Positions 9,971 through 18,854 of a DNA stretch of 64,000 nucleotides are shown piece by piece. The position numbers and the translations under genes were made by a program. The stretch spans positions 124,001 to 188,000 of the forward strand of contig JAUHVY010000002.1 of assembly GCA_030424975.1 (NCBI GenBank), read 5' to 3'. The notes beneath the pieces are model-generated. The model was not told the DNA's origin. It was given only the letters and a program-made list of their open reading frames with translations, and did no database searches. Positions within the stretch are counted from its first letter, which is position 1; each line of letters starts with the position of its first letter. Origin of the DNA: Alphaproteobacteria bacterium (lineage in GTDB: Bacteria > Pseudomonadota > Alphaproteobacteria > Micavibrionales > Micavibrionaceae).

Positions 9971-10708
9971 ATGAGTAAAGTTATTCGAATCCTTTCTGTA
10001 GTAAGTCTTTCATTGTGCATCGGCGCTGCTGCACCTGCTTATGCACAACATGGTACATATAATCCGCAAACCACAGAAGAAGCGGATAAAACCGCGAAGC
10101 CTATTCCCAAGGTTTTTTCATCACAAGTTGGTAGTGCTGCACAAGCCAAAAAACTGGACGAAGTTTATAACGCCTTATTTCTCTCGCTATGGAACAAAGC
10201 CATTGTGGATATGACGTATCAATCAAAACTATACAGCTTGATGGAGCCTTCTCGCTTTCAATACACACGTTACGCCAAAGAATTTGACGGTGATATGGAT
10301 AAGGCGATGACAAGCTTAAAAGAAAATTACAAAGGCATGATGCAGGACATTGAGAGCGCCAACAAATACTATGAAGAAACGCGTGAAAATATTCGCGGAG
10401 AAGATTTAGAAAAACTTGATGCCTTATGGGATCAAAAAATCAAAGAATTTAAAACAACTGCAAATAATTACTTTTCTATGCAGAACAAATTTTTAAACAC
10501 CTATAAAGAGCTCGTCACCTTTGTCATTAAGCAAGGCGGTAGCTACTTTTACAGAGCCGGAGATGACCGTGTTCATTTCTATAAGTTCGGTGGTTATAAA
10601 TATTACGGCAAAAGCATCGATGCCTTAAACAAAACAAGCTTCGATCAAAGACAACTCTTGCGCAAAAATGCACCACCGAATGTTGAAATCCCGACATTAG
10701 GCAAGTAA
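9971..10708 (+). CDS. Secreted hypothetical protein (paralogue of the next gene)
   Basis: Unrecognised family, 245 residues. A classical signal peptide (hydrophobic LSVVSLSLCIGAAAPAYA, cleavage after AYA near residue 25) indicates export to the periplasm. The rest is predicted helical, rich in Lys, Tyr and Asn, with no cysteine after the signal. Residues ~165-225 (NYFSMQNKFLNTYKEL, then an aromatic-rich YFYRAGDDRVHFYKF segment) align by eye with SYFSNEQDLLIAYEEL and VYTVNFEENTFEFKR of the following gene, suggesting tandem duplication. The two genes are 5 bases apart and probably form an operon. Confidence 0.8.
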   Translation: MSKVIRILSVVSLSLCIGAAAPAYAQHGTYNPQTTEEADKTAKPIPKVFSSQVGSAAQAKKLDEVYNALFLSLWNKAIVDMTYQSKLYSLMEPSRFQYTRYAKEFDGDMDKAMTSLKENYKGMMQDIESANKYYEETRENIRGEDLEKLDALWDQKIKEFKTTANNYFSMQNKFLNTYKELVTFVIKQGGSYFYRAGDDRVHFYKFGGYKYYGKSIDALNKTSFDQRQLLRKNAPPNVEIPTLGK

Positions 10709-10713
10709 AGATC

Positions 10714-11496
10714 ATGTCTGATCATAAAAGCGCCGTCGCACTTATCACTGTTTTATGCATTGCCCTGTTCATCGGTTTTGGTGCGGGTGGCTATTCCTAT
10801 TACAAACAAATAGAAGCAAAACGCATCGCAGAAGAACGGATCGCAGCCGAAGAAGCCGCGAAGCGCGAAGCAGAACAAAAAGAGCTTAACGCCCTTTACG
10901 ATAAATATATTAACGAGTTCAAAGAAGATATTCGTCAAAAAGTCGCCGAATACAATACGGAAAAAAAACTGATAGCCCAAATTACCAGTCCGTATAATTA
11001 CGAAACCCCCGAATTCGCAAAAGAAAACTTAAAAATCTATCAAGACCAGCTTTCCCCATCTTTGCGCGGAAAAATCGAAAATATCATTGCTGTTTTCGGG
11101 GAATACCAGAGCAAACTTGAAAACGATACAAGCAAAAACAACACTGAGCTTCAAGCATTCCTCTTAAAGCGCTGGAAAAAAATGAGCGATGAGATGCTCG
11201 ACTTATATGTTTCTTACTTCTCAAACGAACAAGATTTGCTGATTGCATATGAAGAATTGATGAAATTTTATTACACAAGATCGACTGTCTATACCGTAAA
11301 CTTCGAAGAAAACACGTTCGAATTCAAACGCGAAGAAGACCGCGCAGAACAGGAAAAGCTATCAGGCATGATTGAAGCTATAGAACAGAACGGCAAAAAT
11401 ATCTTGTCACAAAGTAAAAAAGACGCAGCAGAAAAAAGTGATAAAAAGCAGGAGCAAACATCTCAGGCCGAAGCACAATCTTCTGCTGCTAAATAA
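10714..11496 (+). CDS. Membrane-anchored coiled-coil hypothetical protein
   Basis: Unrecognised, 260 residues. One N-terminal transmembrane helix (ALITVLCIALFIGFGAGGYSYY, about residues 8-29) is followed by a charged coiled-coil region (EAKRIAEERIAAEEAAKRE). A helical domain follows, then a low-complexity Lys/Glu/Gln/Ala tail ending SSAAK. The topology suggests a cytoplasmic N-terminus with the bulk in the periplasm. The helical domain resembles the preceding secreted protein, so this may be an anchored and a soluble version of one domain. It converges with the GIY-YIG gene across 4 bases. Confidence 0.8.
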   Translation: MSDHKSAVALITVLCIALFIGFGAGGYSYYKQIEAKRIAEERIAAEEAAKREAEQKELNALYDKYINEFKEDIRQKVAEYNTEKKLIAQITSPYNYETPEFAKENLKIYQDQLSPSLRGKIENIIAVFGEYQSKLENDTSKNNTELQAFLLKRWKKMSDEMLDLYVSYFSNEQDLLIAYEELMKFYYTRSTVYTVNFEENTFEFKREEDRAEQEKLSGMIEAIEQNGKNILSQSKKDAAEKSDKKQEQTSQAEAQSSAAK

Positions 11497-11500
11497 TCAT

Positions 11501-11749
11501 CTACTCACATCCATCAATAAGAGCCTTTTTTTGAACACGTGATAAACGCTTAATTGCGATTTCACGCTTGGAGGCTTCTGATCGATCATTGCATTCTTCT
11601 TGATAAACAATCCGCACAGGCACGCGACATGATGTGTATTTTGCGCCTTTTCCCGCATTATGCTGCTCTACCCTACGGGCAATGTCATTGGTGATTCCTG
11701 TATACAGGGTATCATCAGAGCATCGCAGAATATAAACACACCATGACAT
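11501..11749 (-). CDS. GIY-YIG domain protein, YhbQ/UPF0213-like
   Basis: An 82-residue stand-alone GIY-YIG domain. The signature appears as WCVYILRCSDDTLYTGITND with the conserved Arg in ARRVEQHNAGKGAKYT and the catalytic-type Glu in REIAIKRLSR. Members of this small family are putative DNA-repair or structure-specific nucleases; E. coli YhbQ has been reported to have nuclease activity. It lies 8 bases downstream of the PBP1A gene's end in the reverse direction of transcription (PBP1A is read first further right), so it is not clearly in that operon's leader. Function beyond the fold is inference. Confidence 0.87.
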   Translation of the reverse strand: MSWCVYILRCSDDTLYTGITNDIARRVEQHNAGKGAKYTSCRVPVRIVYQEECNDRSEASKREIAIKRLSRVQKKALIDGCE

Positions 11750-11757
11750 TTTATTTT

Positions 11758-14298
11758 TTAATACAACCCGCCCGTGCCGGTTGTTGCCGAAGTCGGAGGC
11801 TGTTGGACCAATTCAGGCGGCAAACTCTCAAGCCCACCTGCGCTAGGCATATAGTATTGATCATAATTATATTCATCGAAACCATATGATGGCATTAGAG
11901 AAATTCCATCCTCTCCGAGAATATACATTTCGTCAGTCGGCTCATTCCCGACAATAAACGATTCCCAAATCACCTTTTTATCACCCGGACGGGCACGCAC
12001 ACCGGTTTCCGCATTAATACGTACATTACGAATCCCCGACGGACGACGGAACGGCGATACGGGAACACCGTCAAGCGCCTCCTCCATGAAGGCTCCGAAA
12101 ATAGGAACGGCAGCGGACGAACCGCTTTCACGACGCCCCAGAGAACGCGGACGGTCAAAGCCGACATAAACACCAACAACAAGATCAGGCGTAAACCCCA
12201 TAAACCATGCATCGCGTGAATCATTAGTCGTTCCGGTTTTACCTGCAAGCGGGCGATTTAAATAGCGCAATCTTGCACCGGTTCCACGATCAATAACCCC
12301 CTGCATGATAGAAACAATTTGATAGACTGCACGCTCATCCGCGATTGATTCCCTATTATCCTCTATAACAGGTACGCCTTGATCTTCCCATTTTATCTTA
12401 TCACCACATCGACTGCATGCACGATCATCATGCTTAAATATTGTATTTCCGTAACGATCTTGAATACGGTCAACAAATGTTGGATTTAAACGCTTCCCGC
12501 CATTTACGAGCATACCGTAGGCCGCAGTCATACGAAGCAGTGTTGTCTCTGCAGACCCCAAGGAGTTTGCAAGAAGTGGCGGCATATTATCAGTAATACC
12601 GAAACGATCGGAATACTGCGCGATTTTTTCCATACCGATATAATCAGCCAAACGCACAGTCATGAGGTTTCTTGACTTCTCGATCCCGACACGGAGCGTC
12701 GTTGGGCCGTAAAACTCCTTTGAATAATTTTTCGGCTTCCACGTACCTGCAACGTCATCTTCCAAAACAAACGGCGCATCAAGAACCAATGTAGCTGGCG
12801 TAAACCCCGCCTCTAAGGCTGCCAAGTATACAAAGGGTTTAAACGAAGATCCGGGCTGACGCTGCGCTTGCGTTGCACGGTTAAACTCACTATGGCCGTA
12901 ACGATAATTCCACCCGCCCTGCATCGCCAAAACACGCCCTGTATGCGGGTTTAAGGCCATCAACGCGCCCTGTACAATAGGCACTTGTTGAATTTCATAT
13001 TCTTGTTTGGCCTCTGCATTATCATTCGCGTTTCCTTCGGCCTTTACCGGTTCCACAATAATAATGTCACCAACCTTCAGCACTTGATCCAATGACTTAA
13101 TCGCAGGCCCCAAAGCATAACCGTCATTTTTATACTCACGCGCCCATTTAGAGGTCGCAAGCTTTACTTCCCCCTGATCATGTTCAACAAACCCGATCTT
13201 TGCGGATCCCGCACTCACTTCCAAAACAGCCGCGAGTGACCATTCACGCAACATCCCCTCGGGAGCAGGAACATCCGCCAGATTCTTTCGCCAATCTGAC
13301 AGTGTTTCAAATGTTGTCAACGCCCCGCGATAGCCATGGCGTTTATCATATTCCATCAACCCTTTGCGTAATGAACGCTCTGCAATATCCTGTAGCTTTG
13401 GATCAACAGATGTTTTAACAGCCAAACCACCTTGATATAAAATATCTTCACCATAGCGTTCAGACAGCTCACGACGAACCTCTTCGGCAAAATACGGCGC
13501 ATCAACCTCTTCACTACTGTCATGCTTCATCTCAAGTGGTATAGCCTGCGCCATTTCGGCTTGCGCATCTGTGATATACCCTTCTATTGCCATACGGCTA
13601 ATCACCCAATTACGACGTGCCAAGGCTTCATCATGGTTCTTTACGGGGTGATAATTATTCGGTGCCTTTGGCAAAGCGGCAAGATATGCGACCTCTGCGA
13701 TATTTAATTCTTCCAGTGATTTATCGAAATAATAAAGCGCAGCAGCAGCAACACCATGCGCACCACCGCCCAAATAGATCTGGTTCAAATACAGCTCGAG
13801 GATATGGTCGCGCCCCAAAGTATTACTCATACGATAAGCTAAGATCGCCTCTTTGATCTTACGTACATAGGATACTTCGTTTGAGAAGAAAAAGTTCTTC
13901 GCAACTTGCTGCGTTATGGTTGAAGCACCTTCGGGACGCCTCCCCGTACCGATATTTTTAACATTTTTAACAATCGCGCGGGCGACAGCCTTCATATCAA
14001 CCCCATTATGGCGATAGAAGTTTTGATCCTCTGCAGCAATAAATGCATTTTTTACACGATCAGGAATAAATTCTATGGGTACGAAAACACGTTTTTCTTC
14101 TGCAAATTCCGCGAGTAAACGACCGTCACCGGCATAAAGACGCGTTACAATCGGCGGTTCATAATTACGCAATTGATCATAGGCCGGTAAATCCTGGCTA
14201 TAATAATGCAAAACATAAATAAACCCACATACAGCAACCACCGCCCCGACAAAACCGAGGGATAGCAACCATAAACAACATCTCCAAAAATATTTCAT
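11758..14298 (-). CDS. mrcA: Penicillin-binding protein 1A, bifunctional
   Basis: Inner-membrane peptidoglycan synthase of 846 residues with glycosyltransferase and transpeptidase activities. An N-terminal transmembrane helix (residues ~8-30) precedes the GT51 domain (EDQNFYRHNGVDMKAVARA, catalytic Glu; EGASTITQQVAKNFF; ILELYLNQIYLGGGAHGVAAAA). The class A transpeptidase carries SSFK in RQPGSSFKPF, SRN in EKSRNLMTVRLAD and KTGT in AGKTGTTNDSRDAWF. An OB-like ODA insertion typical of PBP1A lies between the two domains. The C-terminal tail is Pro/Gly-rich. The gene stands alone, 138 bases after mlaF on the same strand. Confidence 0.95.
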   Translation of the reverse strand: MKYFWRCCLWLLSLGFVGAVVAVCGFIYVLHYYSQDLPAYDQLRNYEPPIVTRLYAGDGRLLAEFAEEKRVFVPIEFIPDRVKNAFIAAEDQNFYRHNGVDMKAVARAIVKNVKNIGTGRRPEGASTITQQVAKNFFFSNEVSYVRKIKEAILAYRMSNTLGRDHILELYLNQIYLGGGAHGVAAAALYYFDKSLEELNIAEVAYLAALPKAPNNYHPVKNHDEALARRNWVISRMAIEGYITDAQAEMAQAIPLEMKHDSSEEVDAPYFAEEVRRELSERYGEDILYQGGLAVKTSVDPKLQDIAERSLRKGLMEYDKRHGYRGALTTFETLSDWRKNLADVPAPEGMLREWSLAAVLEVSAGSAKIGFVEHDQGEVKLATSKWAREYKNDGYALGPAIKSLDQVLKVGDIIIVEPVKAEGNANDNAEAKQEYEIQQVPIVQGALMALNPHTGRVLAMQGGWNYRYGHSEFNRATQAQRQPGSSFKPFVYLAALEAGFTPATLVLDAPFVLEDDVAGTWKPKNYSKEFYGPTTLRVGIEKSRNLMTVRLADYIGMEKIAQYSDRFGITDNMPPLLANSLGSAETTLLRMTAAYGMLVNGGKRLNPTFVDRIQDRYGNTIFKHDDRACSRCGDKIKWEDQGVPVIEDNRESIADERAVYQIVSIMQGVIDRGTGARLRYLNRPLAGKTGTTNDSRDAWFMGFTPDLVVGVYVGFDRPRSLGRRESGSSAAVPIFGAFMEEALDGVPVSPFRRPSGIRNVRINAETGVRARPGDKKVIWESFIVGNEPTDEMYILGEDGISLMPSYGFDEYNYDQYYMPSAGGLESLPPELVQQPPTSATTGTGGLY

Positions 14299-14436
14299 CG
14301 CGTCTTTTTATACTATTACAGTGCTTAGATTGAATTTCCGCGTGGCGGCAAAGCCTCGCCAAAAGCGTTTAACATAAACAAATTACTTACACAAGAAAAC
14401 TCTAGTAAGCGCCCTAGCTAAAGCGCCCGGTCACGC

Positions 14437-15216
14437 CTACACCACGCGGCGTGTAATCGGCCCGTCTGCGCGGCCATGAATAAATTGATCAACATATTCA
14501 TTGCCCGAATGATCCAAATCGGAAACGGGGCCGGTCCAAATAATGCGCCCCTCATAAATCATGGCAACATAATCCGCAATCTTACGTGCGCTCGCCATAT
14601 CATGTGTAATCGAAAGCGCCGTCGCACCAAGCCCTTTTACCTGTTCAACGATCAAATCATTGATCACGTCCGCCATAATAGGATCAAGACCTGTTGTCGG
14701 CTCATCAAAGAAAATAATTTCAGGCTTCGTTGCAACTGCACGTGCCAAACCAACACGTTTTTGCATGCCGCCTGACAACTCAGCGGGATATAGCTCCGCG
14801 ACTTGAGGCTTCAGGCCAACCGCGATGATCTTTTCAATCGCAATCTCTTTTGCCTCTTTTTTAGCCATCCCCTGCCCGTGAACAAGACCGAAAGAGACAT
14901 TCTCCCAGATCTTAAGGGAGTCAAATAACGCACCGCCCTGAAAAAGCATACCGAACTTTTTCATCATTTCACCGCGTGTTTTGGCATCTGCGCCAATGCC
15001 ATCCTGCCCGTCAATCAGGATTGATCCCTGATCGGGCTGAAGCAATCCAAGCACGCATTTTAACATCACGGACTTCCCCGTACCGGAACCGCCGATAACA
15101 ACCATGGACTTCCCCTTGGGCACACTCAGATGAAGGTCATTTAAGACCTTATTACTGCCGAATGCTTTTGAAACCCCTTTCAGGTCTAGCATGATGTCTG
15201 TGTCTTGCGCGCTCAT
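14437..15216 (-). CDS. mlaF: ABC transporter ATP-binding protein, MlaF type
   Basis: ATPase of the Mla-type system that moves phospholipids between the inner and outer membranes. The 259 residues show Walker A (GGSGTGKSVMLKC), the signature LSGGMQKRVGLARA, Walker B with FFDEPTTGLDP, and a switch His in SITHDM. The GMQKRV signature and IMADVINDLI region match the MlaF/Ttg2A clade. The start overlaps the 3' end of mlaE by 4 bases (translational coupling). The usual mlaD (MCE-domain) partner is not adjacent; it must be elsewhere or absent. Confidence 0.92.
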   Translation of the reverse strand: MSAQDTDIMLDLKGVSKAFGSNKVLNDLHLSVPKGKSMVVIGGSGTGKSVMLKCVLGLLQPDQGSILIDGQDGIGADAKTRGEMMKKFGMLFQGGALFDSLKIWENVSFGLVHGQGMAKKEAKEIAIEKIIAVGLKPQVAELYPAELSGGMQKRVGLARAVATKPEIIFFDEPTTGLDPIMADVINDLIVEQVKGLGATALSITHDMASARKIADYVAMIYEGRIIWTGPVSDLDHSGNEYVDQFIHGRADGPITRRVV

Positions 15217-16046
15217 GAGAAGAATATCTGTGTAATTAAGTAGTTAAAGATCAGGATCAAAATCGAAGACGACACAACCGCATTGGTTGTTGCCGCGCCA
15301 ACACCTTGCGCACCACGCGCAGAGTTAAAGCCGTGATAACATCCCATTATCGATACAATAAAACCAAATGCTCCCGCCTTCCACAAACCGGAAACAACAT
15401 CAATTTGCGTGACCGTATCCCATGTTTGTGAGAGATAGCCGGCGGGGCTGAAACCCAATGAATAGATTGACACAATATATCCGCCGTAAACACCGATAAT
15501 ATCACCGATCAAAACAAGGATCGGCAATGTAAGCGTGGCGGCGATGACACGCGGCGCAATAAGATATTTAAACGGATTAACGGATAGAGTGCGCAACGCA
15601 TCAATTTGTTCGGTCACGCGCATTGTTCCGATCTCCGCCGCAATCGCCGCACCAACACGCCCGGCAACCATCAACCCCGCCAAAACAGGGGACAACTCAC
15701 GCGTGATTGATAAAACGACAACCCCTGCAATAGCGCCCTCAGCATTGAAGCGCGTAAAACCTGTATAGCTCTGCAACGCCAAAACCATCCCCGTAAACAA
15801 GGCCGTCATCCCGACAACAGGCAAAGAATAATACCCGATATCAATCAACTGGCGCGCTAATTGTGAGGGAAAGAACGGCGGCGTAAAGCAATGCATCACT
15901 GCACGCGAAATGAAGCCGCATAATCTGCCGATCGCCGCGAGCATATTAAGAATAGATGCACCAACGGCACCAAAAATATCCAACACCGCAGTAACGGGAT
16001 TACAACATTTACGCGGTTTTTCTTGTTCTATGGCTTGACCTGTCAT
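15213..16046 (-). CDS. mlaE: ABC transporter permease, MlaE type
   Basis: Inner-membrane permease partner of MlaF, 277 residues with about five to six hydrophobic segments. The conserved MlaE features are visible: GYYSLPVVGMTALFTGMVLA, ELSPVLAGLMVAGRVGAA, EIGTMRVTEQIDAL and the C-terminal GAQGVGAATTNAVV. The first ~35 residues, including a CC pair, form a hydrophilic extension ahead of the usual start. It is the first gene of the mlaEF pair; downstream on the same strand is PBP1A. Confidence 0.93.
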   Translation of the reverse strand: MTGQAIEQEKPRKCCNPVTAVLDIFGAVGASILNMLAAIGRLCGFISRAVMHCFTPPFFPSQLARQLIDIGYYSLPVVGMTALFTGMVLALQSYTGFTRFNAEGAIAGVVVLSITRELSPVLAGLMVAGRVGAAIAAEIGTMRVTEQIDALRTLSVNPFKYLIAPRVIAATLTLPILVLIGDIIGVYGGYIVSIYSLGFSPAGYLSQTWDTVTQIDVVSGLWKAGAFGFIVSIMGCYHGFNSARGAQGVGAATTNAVVSSSILILIFNYLITQIFFS

Positions 16047-16169
16047 ACCATTCTTAACGTTAATTGTTTAAATTCCTGAACGCTAAAGACACTAAAGGAA
16101 ATAGACAGGGGCGTCCATACCTAAAAGGCGGCAATTTCATACCATCCACTGCATGAGCACATCACCACT

Positions 16170-16850
16170 ATGAACAAGGCAATATTAACAATATCACCTG
16201 ATGATTTGGTCTGCATGAATGATCATGCCACCGCGCATTACTACCGCATTGATTTGGCCTATGCCCGTGATGACAACCTGCTATTTGGCGAGCGTATATA
16301 TCGTCCCGATGCCAAGCTCTGGCTCTACAAAGATTTAGCCGACATCACAATGACAGCCGCACTTTATTGTTACGAAACATACGGCCTGCATTTTATCCTT
16401 TATGACGGTCTGCGCACCATTGAGGCGCAAGAGGCCATGACAAAAACGGCGCGCGTGAGAGAAAACCCGCATTGGCTTGAACCGCCGCGCCTCCTCTCCC
16501 CACCGGGTTCCGGCGGCCACCCGCGCGGTATGGCCATAGATATCGGACTAGAGGATAAGGACGGGACCTTGATTGATATGGGGTGCGCATTTGATTACTT
16601 GGCAGAAAATTCGAATCCTGAACACAACCCTGCACATCGCGAATATAAACACGCAAAACACATCCAAAATAACCGCTCGAAATTAGATAAAAGCATGATA
16701 TACGGCGCGACAAAACATCAAACAGCGCTTACCCCCCTCACAGAAGAGTGGTGGGATTACAGGCTTCCTTCAAAATTCTACAACAGATTCAAGCCTCTTA
16801 GTGAGGCAGACATCTTACCTCAACAAAAAGTGATGAAAAAAGGCACTTGA
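16170..16850 (+). CDS. D-alanyl-D-alanine dipeptidase, VanX/DdpX family (M15D)
   Basis: A 226-residue zinc peptidase predicted to cleave free D-Ala-D-Ala. Visible VanX-family features are GDGLR-like FILYDGLRTIEAQ near residue 80, the zinc motif GGHPRGMAIDIGL with H117 and D124 (VanX H116 and D123, identical spacing), and EEWWDYR with E193. In VanX the third zinc ligand is His three residues after that Glu; here that position is Asp (D196). No signal peptide is apparent, so a cytoplasmic role in D-Ala salvage or peptidoglycan recycling fits. It is not next to van regulators, so resistance is unlikely. It is followed by a large orphan gene. Confidence 0.82.
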   Translation: MNKAILTISPDDLVCMNDHATAHYYRIDLAYARDDNLLFGERIYRPDAKLWLYKDLADITMTAALYCYETYGLHFILYDGLRTIEAQEAMTKTARVRENPHWLEPPRLLSPPGSGGHPRGMAIDIGLEDKDGTLIDMGCAFDYLAENSNPEHNPAHREYKHAKHIQNNRSKLDKSMIYGATKHQTALTPLTEEWWDYRLPSKFYNRFKPLSEADILPQQKVMKKGT

Positions 16851-16964
16851 AATTTGCTTTTTTATTTTTTCTTATTTATATTGTAAGTAATTATTAAAAG
16901 TATAAAGAAGTTTTCAAATAATAAGAAAACACTAATATTGATATAAAAAGCTATAGAGGGTGAC

Positions 16965-18806
16965 ATGGCTGAACTTCAAACGAATAATGACGTGCTTGGA
17001 ATGCAAGAGGTTCTTATAGAGAATCTTGAAAAAATTGGTTTTCGTAACATCACAGCACAATCAATAGGTAATCATACAACCGGCGCAGCTGACGGCAAGC
17101 TAGGCGACGGATCTGCGACGGCCTTAAGCACGCTTTTGCTTATGGCACAGATTGCAGAAGGCAAAGACCCAAGTGATATCACCAGCAGTTACAACAGCGA
17201 CAGCATCGCAAGCGTTGAAAAATACCTTACCGAACGCGGCGTAGATGCCGAGAGCGTAAGCAAGTTCGTTGAAGGCGCAAAGACGGTATTCCCGGGCGGC
17301 GAAAGCAACGAAGCGTATGACGAAGCCAATATCAACATGGACAATATGAGTGCCGAGCTCAATATTGCGGAATTACACTTCCTTGGCGAAGGCGCTGTCG
17401 AAATCGTTGAAAACGACCCCGCAGAATCAACCAATACATTTGTTTCCGGCTTTACCAGAGGAAACGGCGATGTGGCTGCAATGCAGGAATTACTCATTAA
17501 CAATCTTGATAAAATCGGCGGCCTGCCAACAGCAGAGCAAATCGGCGGCAAAGACGGCCAACCGGATGACTTGCTAGGGCATTATACTGCTACTGCATTG
17601 CAAACTGTTGTTTTGAGCGCACAAGTTTCTTCAGGGGTCGAAAACCCTACGCTTGAGCTGAACGATACGACAAAGCCTATGGTTGAAGCATATTTATTAA
17701 ACAAAGGCATTACAGAAGAAGAAGTGACCAGCTTCATGCGCCATGCTGAAAGCCTATCAGGTAACTTGAACAACGCATATACGACACTTGCGAGCGTTGA
17801 TCACACGACATTACAATCATCAGATAACAGTGTCGCACAAAATATTGATGTTATGGACGAAGCCCCTGAGATGGGTGCGAATGACATCAGCGAAGATGAA
17901 AGCCCTGAAATTGCGCAAAATGGCTTTGATCACCATGGCGGCATCACCGGTGAATTTAGTGCCGCTGCTGAAAACTCATTAGAAGCAGAAGGCATGGTTA
18001 CACCAACAGCTCCTTTGACATTGGCTGAGTATGAAAAACTATCAAACGAAGATGTCCTGACATTAGAAGAGCAATATATGGTCGAAAGCTTCCCTGAAGC
18101 GCGCGAACAAGCTCTGAAGGAAGCAGGTTTTGATGACGCACGCGCCCAATATGAGGAAGCACAGAGATATCTGAACGAGGATGTTCCAAAACTTATCACA
18201 GAAACACGCGAGCAATTAGCCGATGCACAATCTATTTTGGAGCAGACACGTGCAAGCTTCGCGGATGAGAAAATAACATACGGCGTTACAAATGGTACTG
18301 AAACGTTCGAAACGCGCATGAGCTTGAATGAAATCGAAGAAAAAGACGGTGAAGGTTTCTTATTCTTTGGTGACGGCGATACCGATCGAGAACAAGCCGC
18401 CTACGACGCCGGTCGCGCCGCATTTGAGCAGCAGTTACAGAACCAAACGGTAAACTTTAACGGCGAAGAAATGACGTATGCTGAGCTTACAGCCGTCGCA
18501 AGAGACTTAGACGAAAAACTGCCGCACCCGAACAAGCGCCACACAGGTGAAATAGCAGGATCACTTGAAAAAGATGCGCAAAACGCCGTTTATCTGGCAC
18601 AAAGAGAAATGGCAAATATCGAAAACTCTGTTAACGAATCCGGAATTATGGTCGCGACAGGCGAGCCTGAGCCGGTTGTTCCATCAGTCGCAGAAGAGCT
18701 TATTGCCGATACAGACAACCAAACACCGGATCAAACTCTGGAAGACGGCCAAGACCTCTCGTCTCTATCGACAACAAATAATGCGATGGCCGGTATGCGC
18801 GCATAA
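16965..18806 (+). CDS. Large acidic hypothetical protein with two internal repeats
   Basis: Unrecognised, 613 residues, very acidic, with no signal peptide or transmembrane segment. Two copies of a ~105-residue unit lie at residues ~7-113 and ~167-270, sharing the MQE(V/L)LI.NL.KIG start, a DG..(G/D) turn and an ATAL..(L/V)(L/V) helix. That pattern is reminiscent of peptidoglycan-binding_1 domains, but this is only a resemblance. The middle is low-complexity acidic; residues ~345-430 form a coiled coil (EEAQRYLNEDVPKLITETR). GAGGGTG sits 5 bases before the ATG. The upstream 114 bases are strongly AT-rich. A terminator follows directly. Confidence 0.8.
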   Translation: MAELQTNNDVLGMQEVLIENLEKIGFRNITAQSIGNHTTGAADGKLGDGSATALSTLLLMAQIAEGKDPSDITSSYNSDSIASVEKYLTERGVDAESVSKFVEGAKTVFPGGESNEAYDEANINMDNMSAELNIAELHFLGEGAVEIVENDPAESTNTFVSGFTRGNGDVAAMQELLINNLDKIGGLPTAEQIGGKDGQPDDLLGHYTATALQTVVLSAQVSSGVENPTLELNDTTKPMVEAYLLNKGITEEEVTSFMRHAESLSGNLNNAYTTLASVDHTTLQSSDNSVAQNIDVMDEAPEMGANDISEDESPEIAQNGFDHHGGITGEFSAAAENSLEAEGMVTPTAPLTLAEYEKLSNEDVLTLEEQYMVESFPEAREQALKEAGFDDARAQYEEAQRYLNEDVPKLITETREQLADAQSILEQTRASFADEKITYGVTNGTETFETRMSLNEIEEKDGEGFLFFGDGDTDREQAAYDAGRAAFEQQLQNQTVNFNGEEMTYAELTAVARDLDEKLPHPNKRHTGEIAGSLEKDAQNAVYLAQREMANIENSVNESGIMVATGEPEPVVPSVAEELIADTDNQTPDQTLEDGQDLSSLSTTNNAMAGMRA

Positions 18807-18830
18807 CCATATAAATGAATTGATAAGAAT

Positions 18831-18854
18831 CGCGCCAAACGGCGCGGTTTTTTT
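18831..18854 (+). terminator. Rho-independent terminator
   Basis: Perfect 6-bp GC stem CGCGCC / GGCGCG with an AAAC loop, followed by a run of seven or more T. It ends transcription of the large acidic protein gene and its T-run overlaps the stop codon of alr on the opposite strand. Confidence 0.85.

Noticed and set aside
14299-14436. Direct repeat AGCGCCC between mlaF and PBP1A
   Set aside because: Two copies of seven bases in GC-rich DNA are easily chance, and no stable hairpin is formed.
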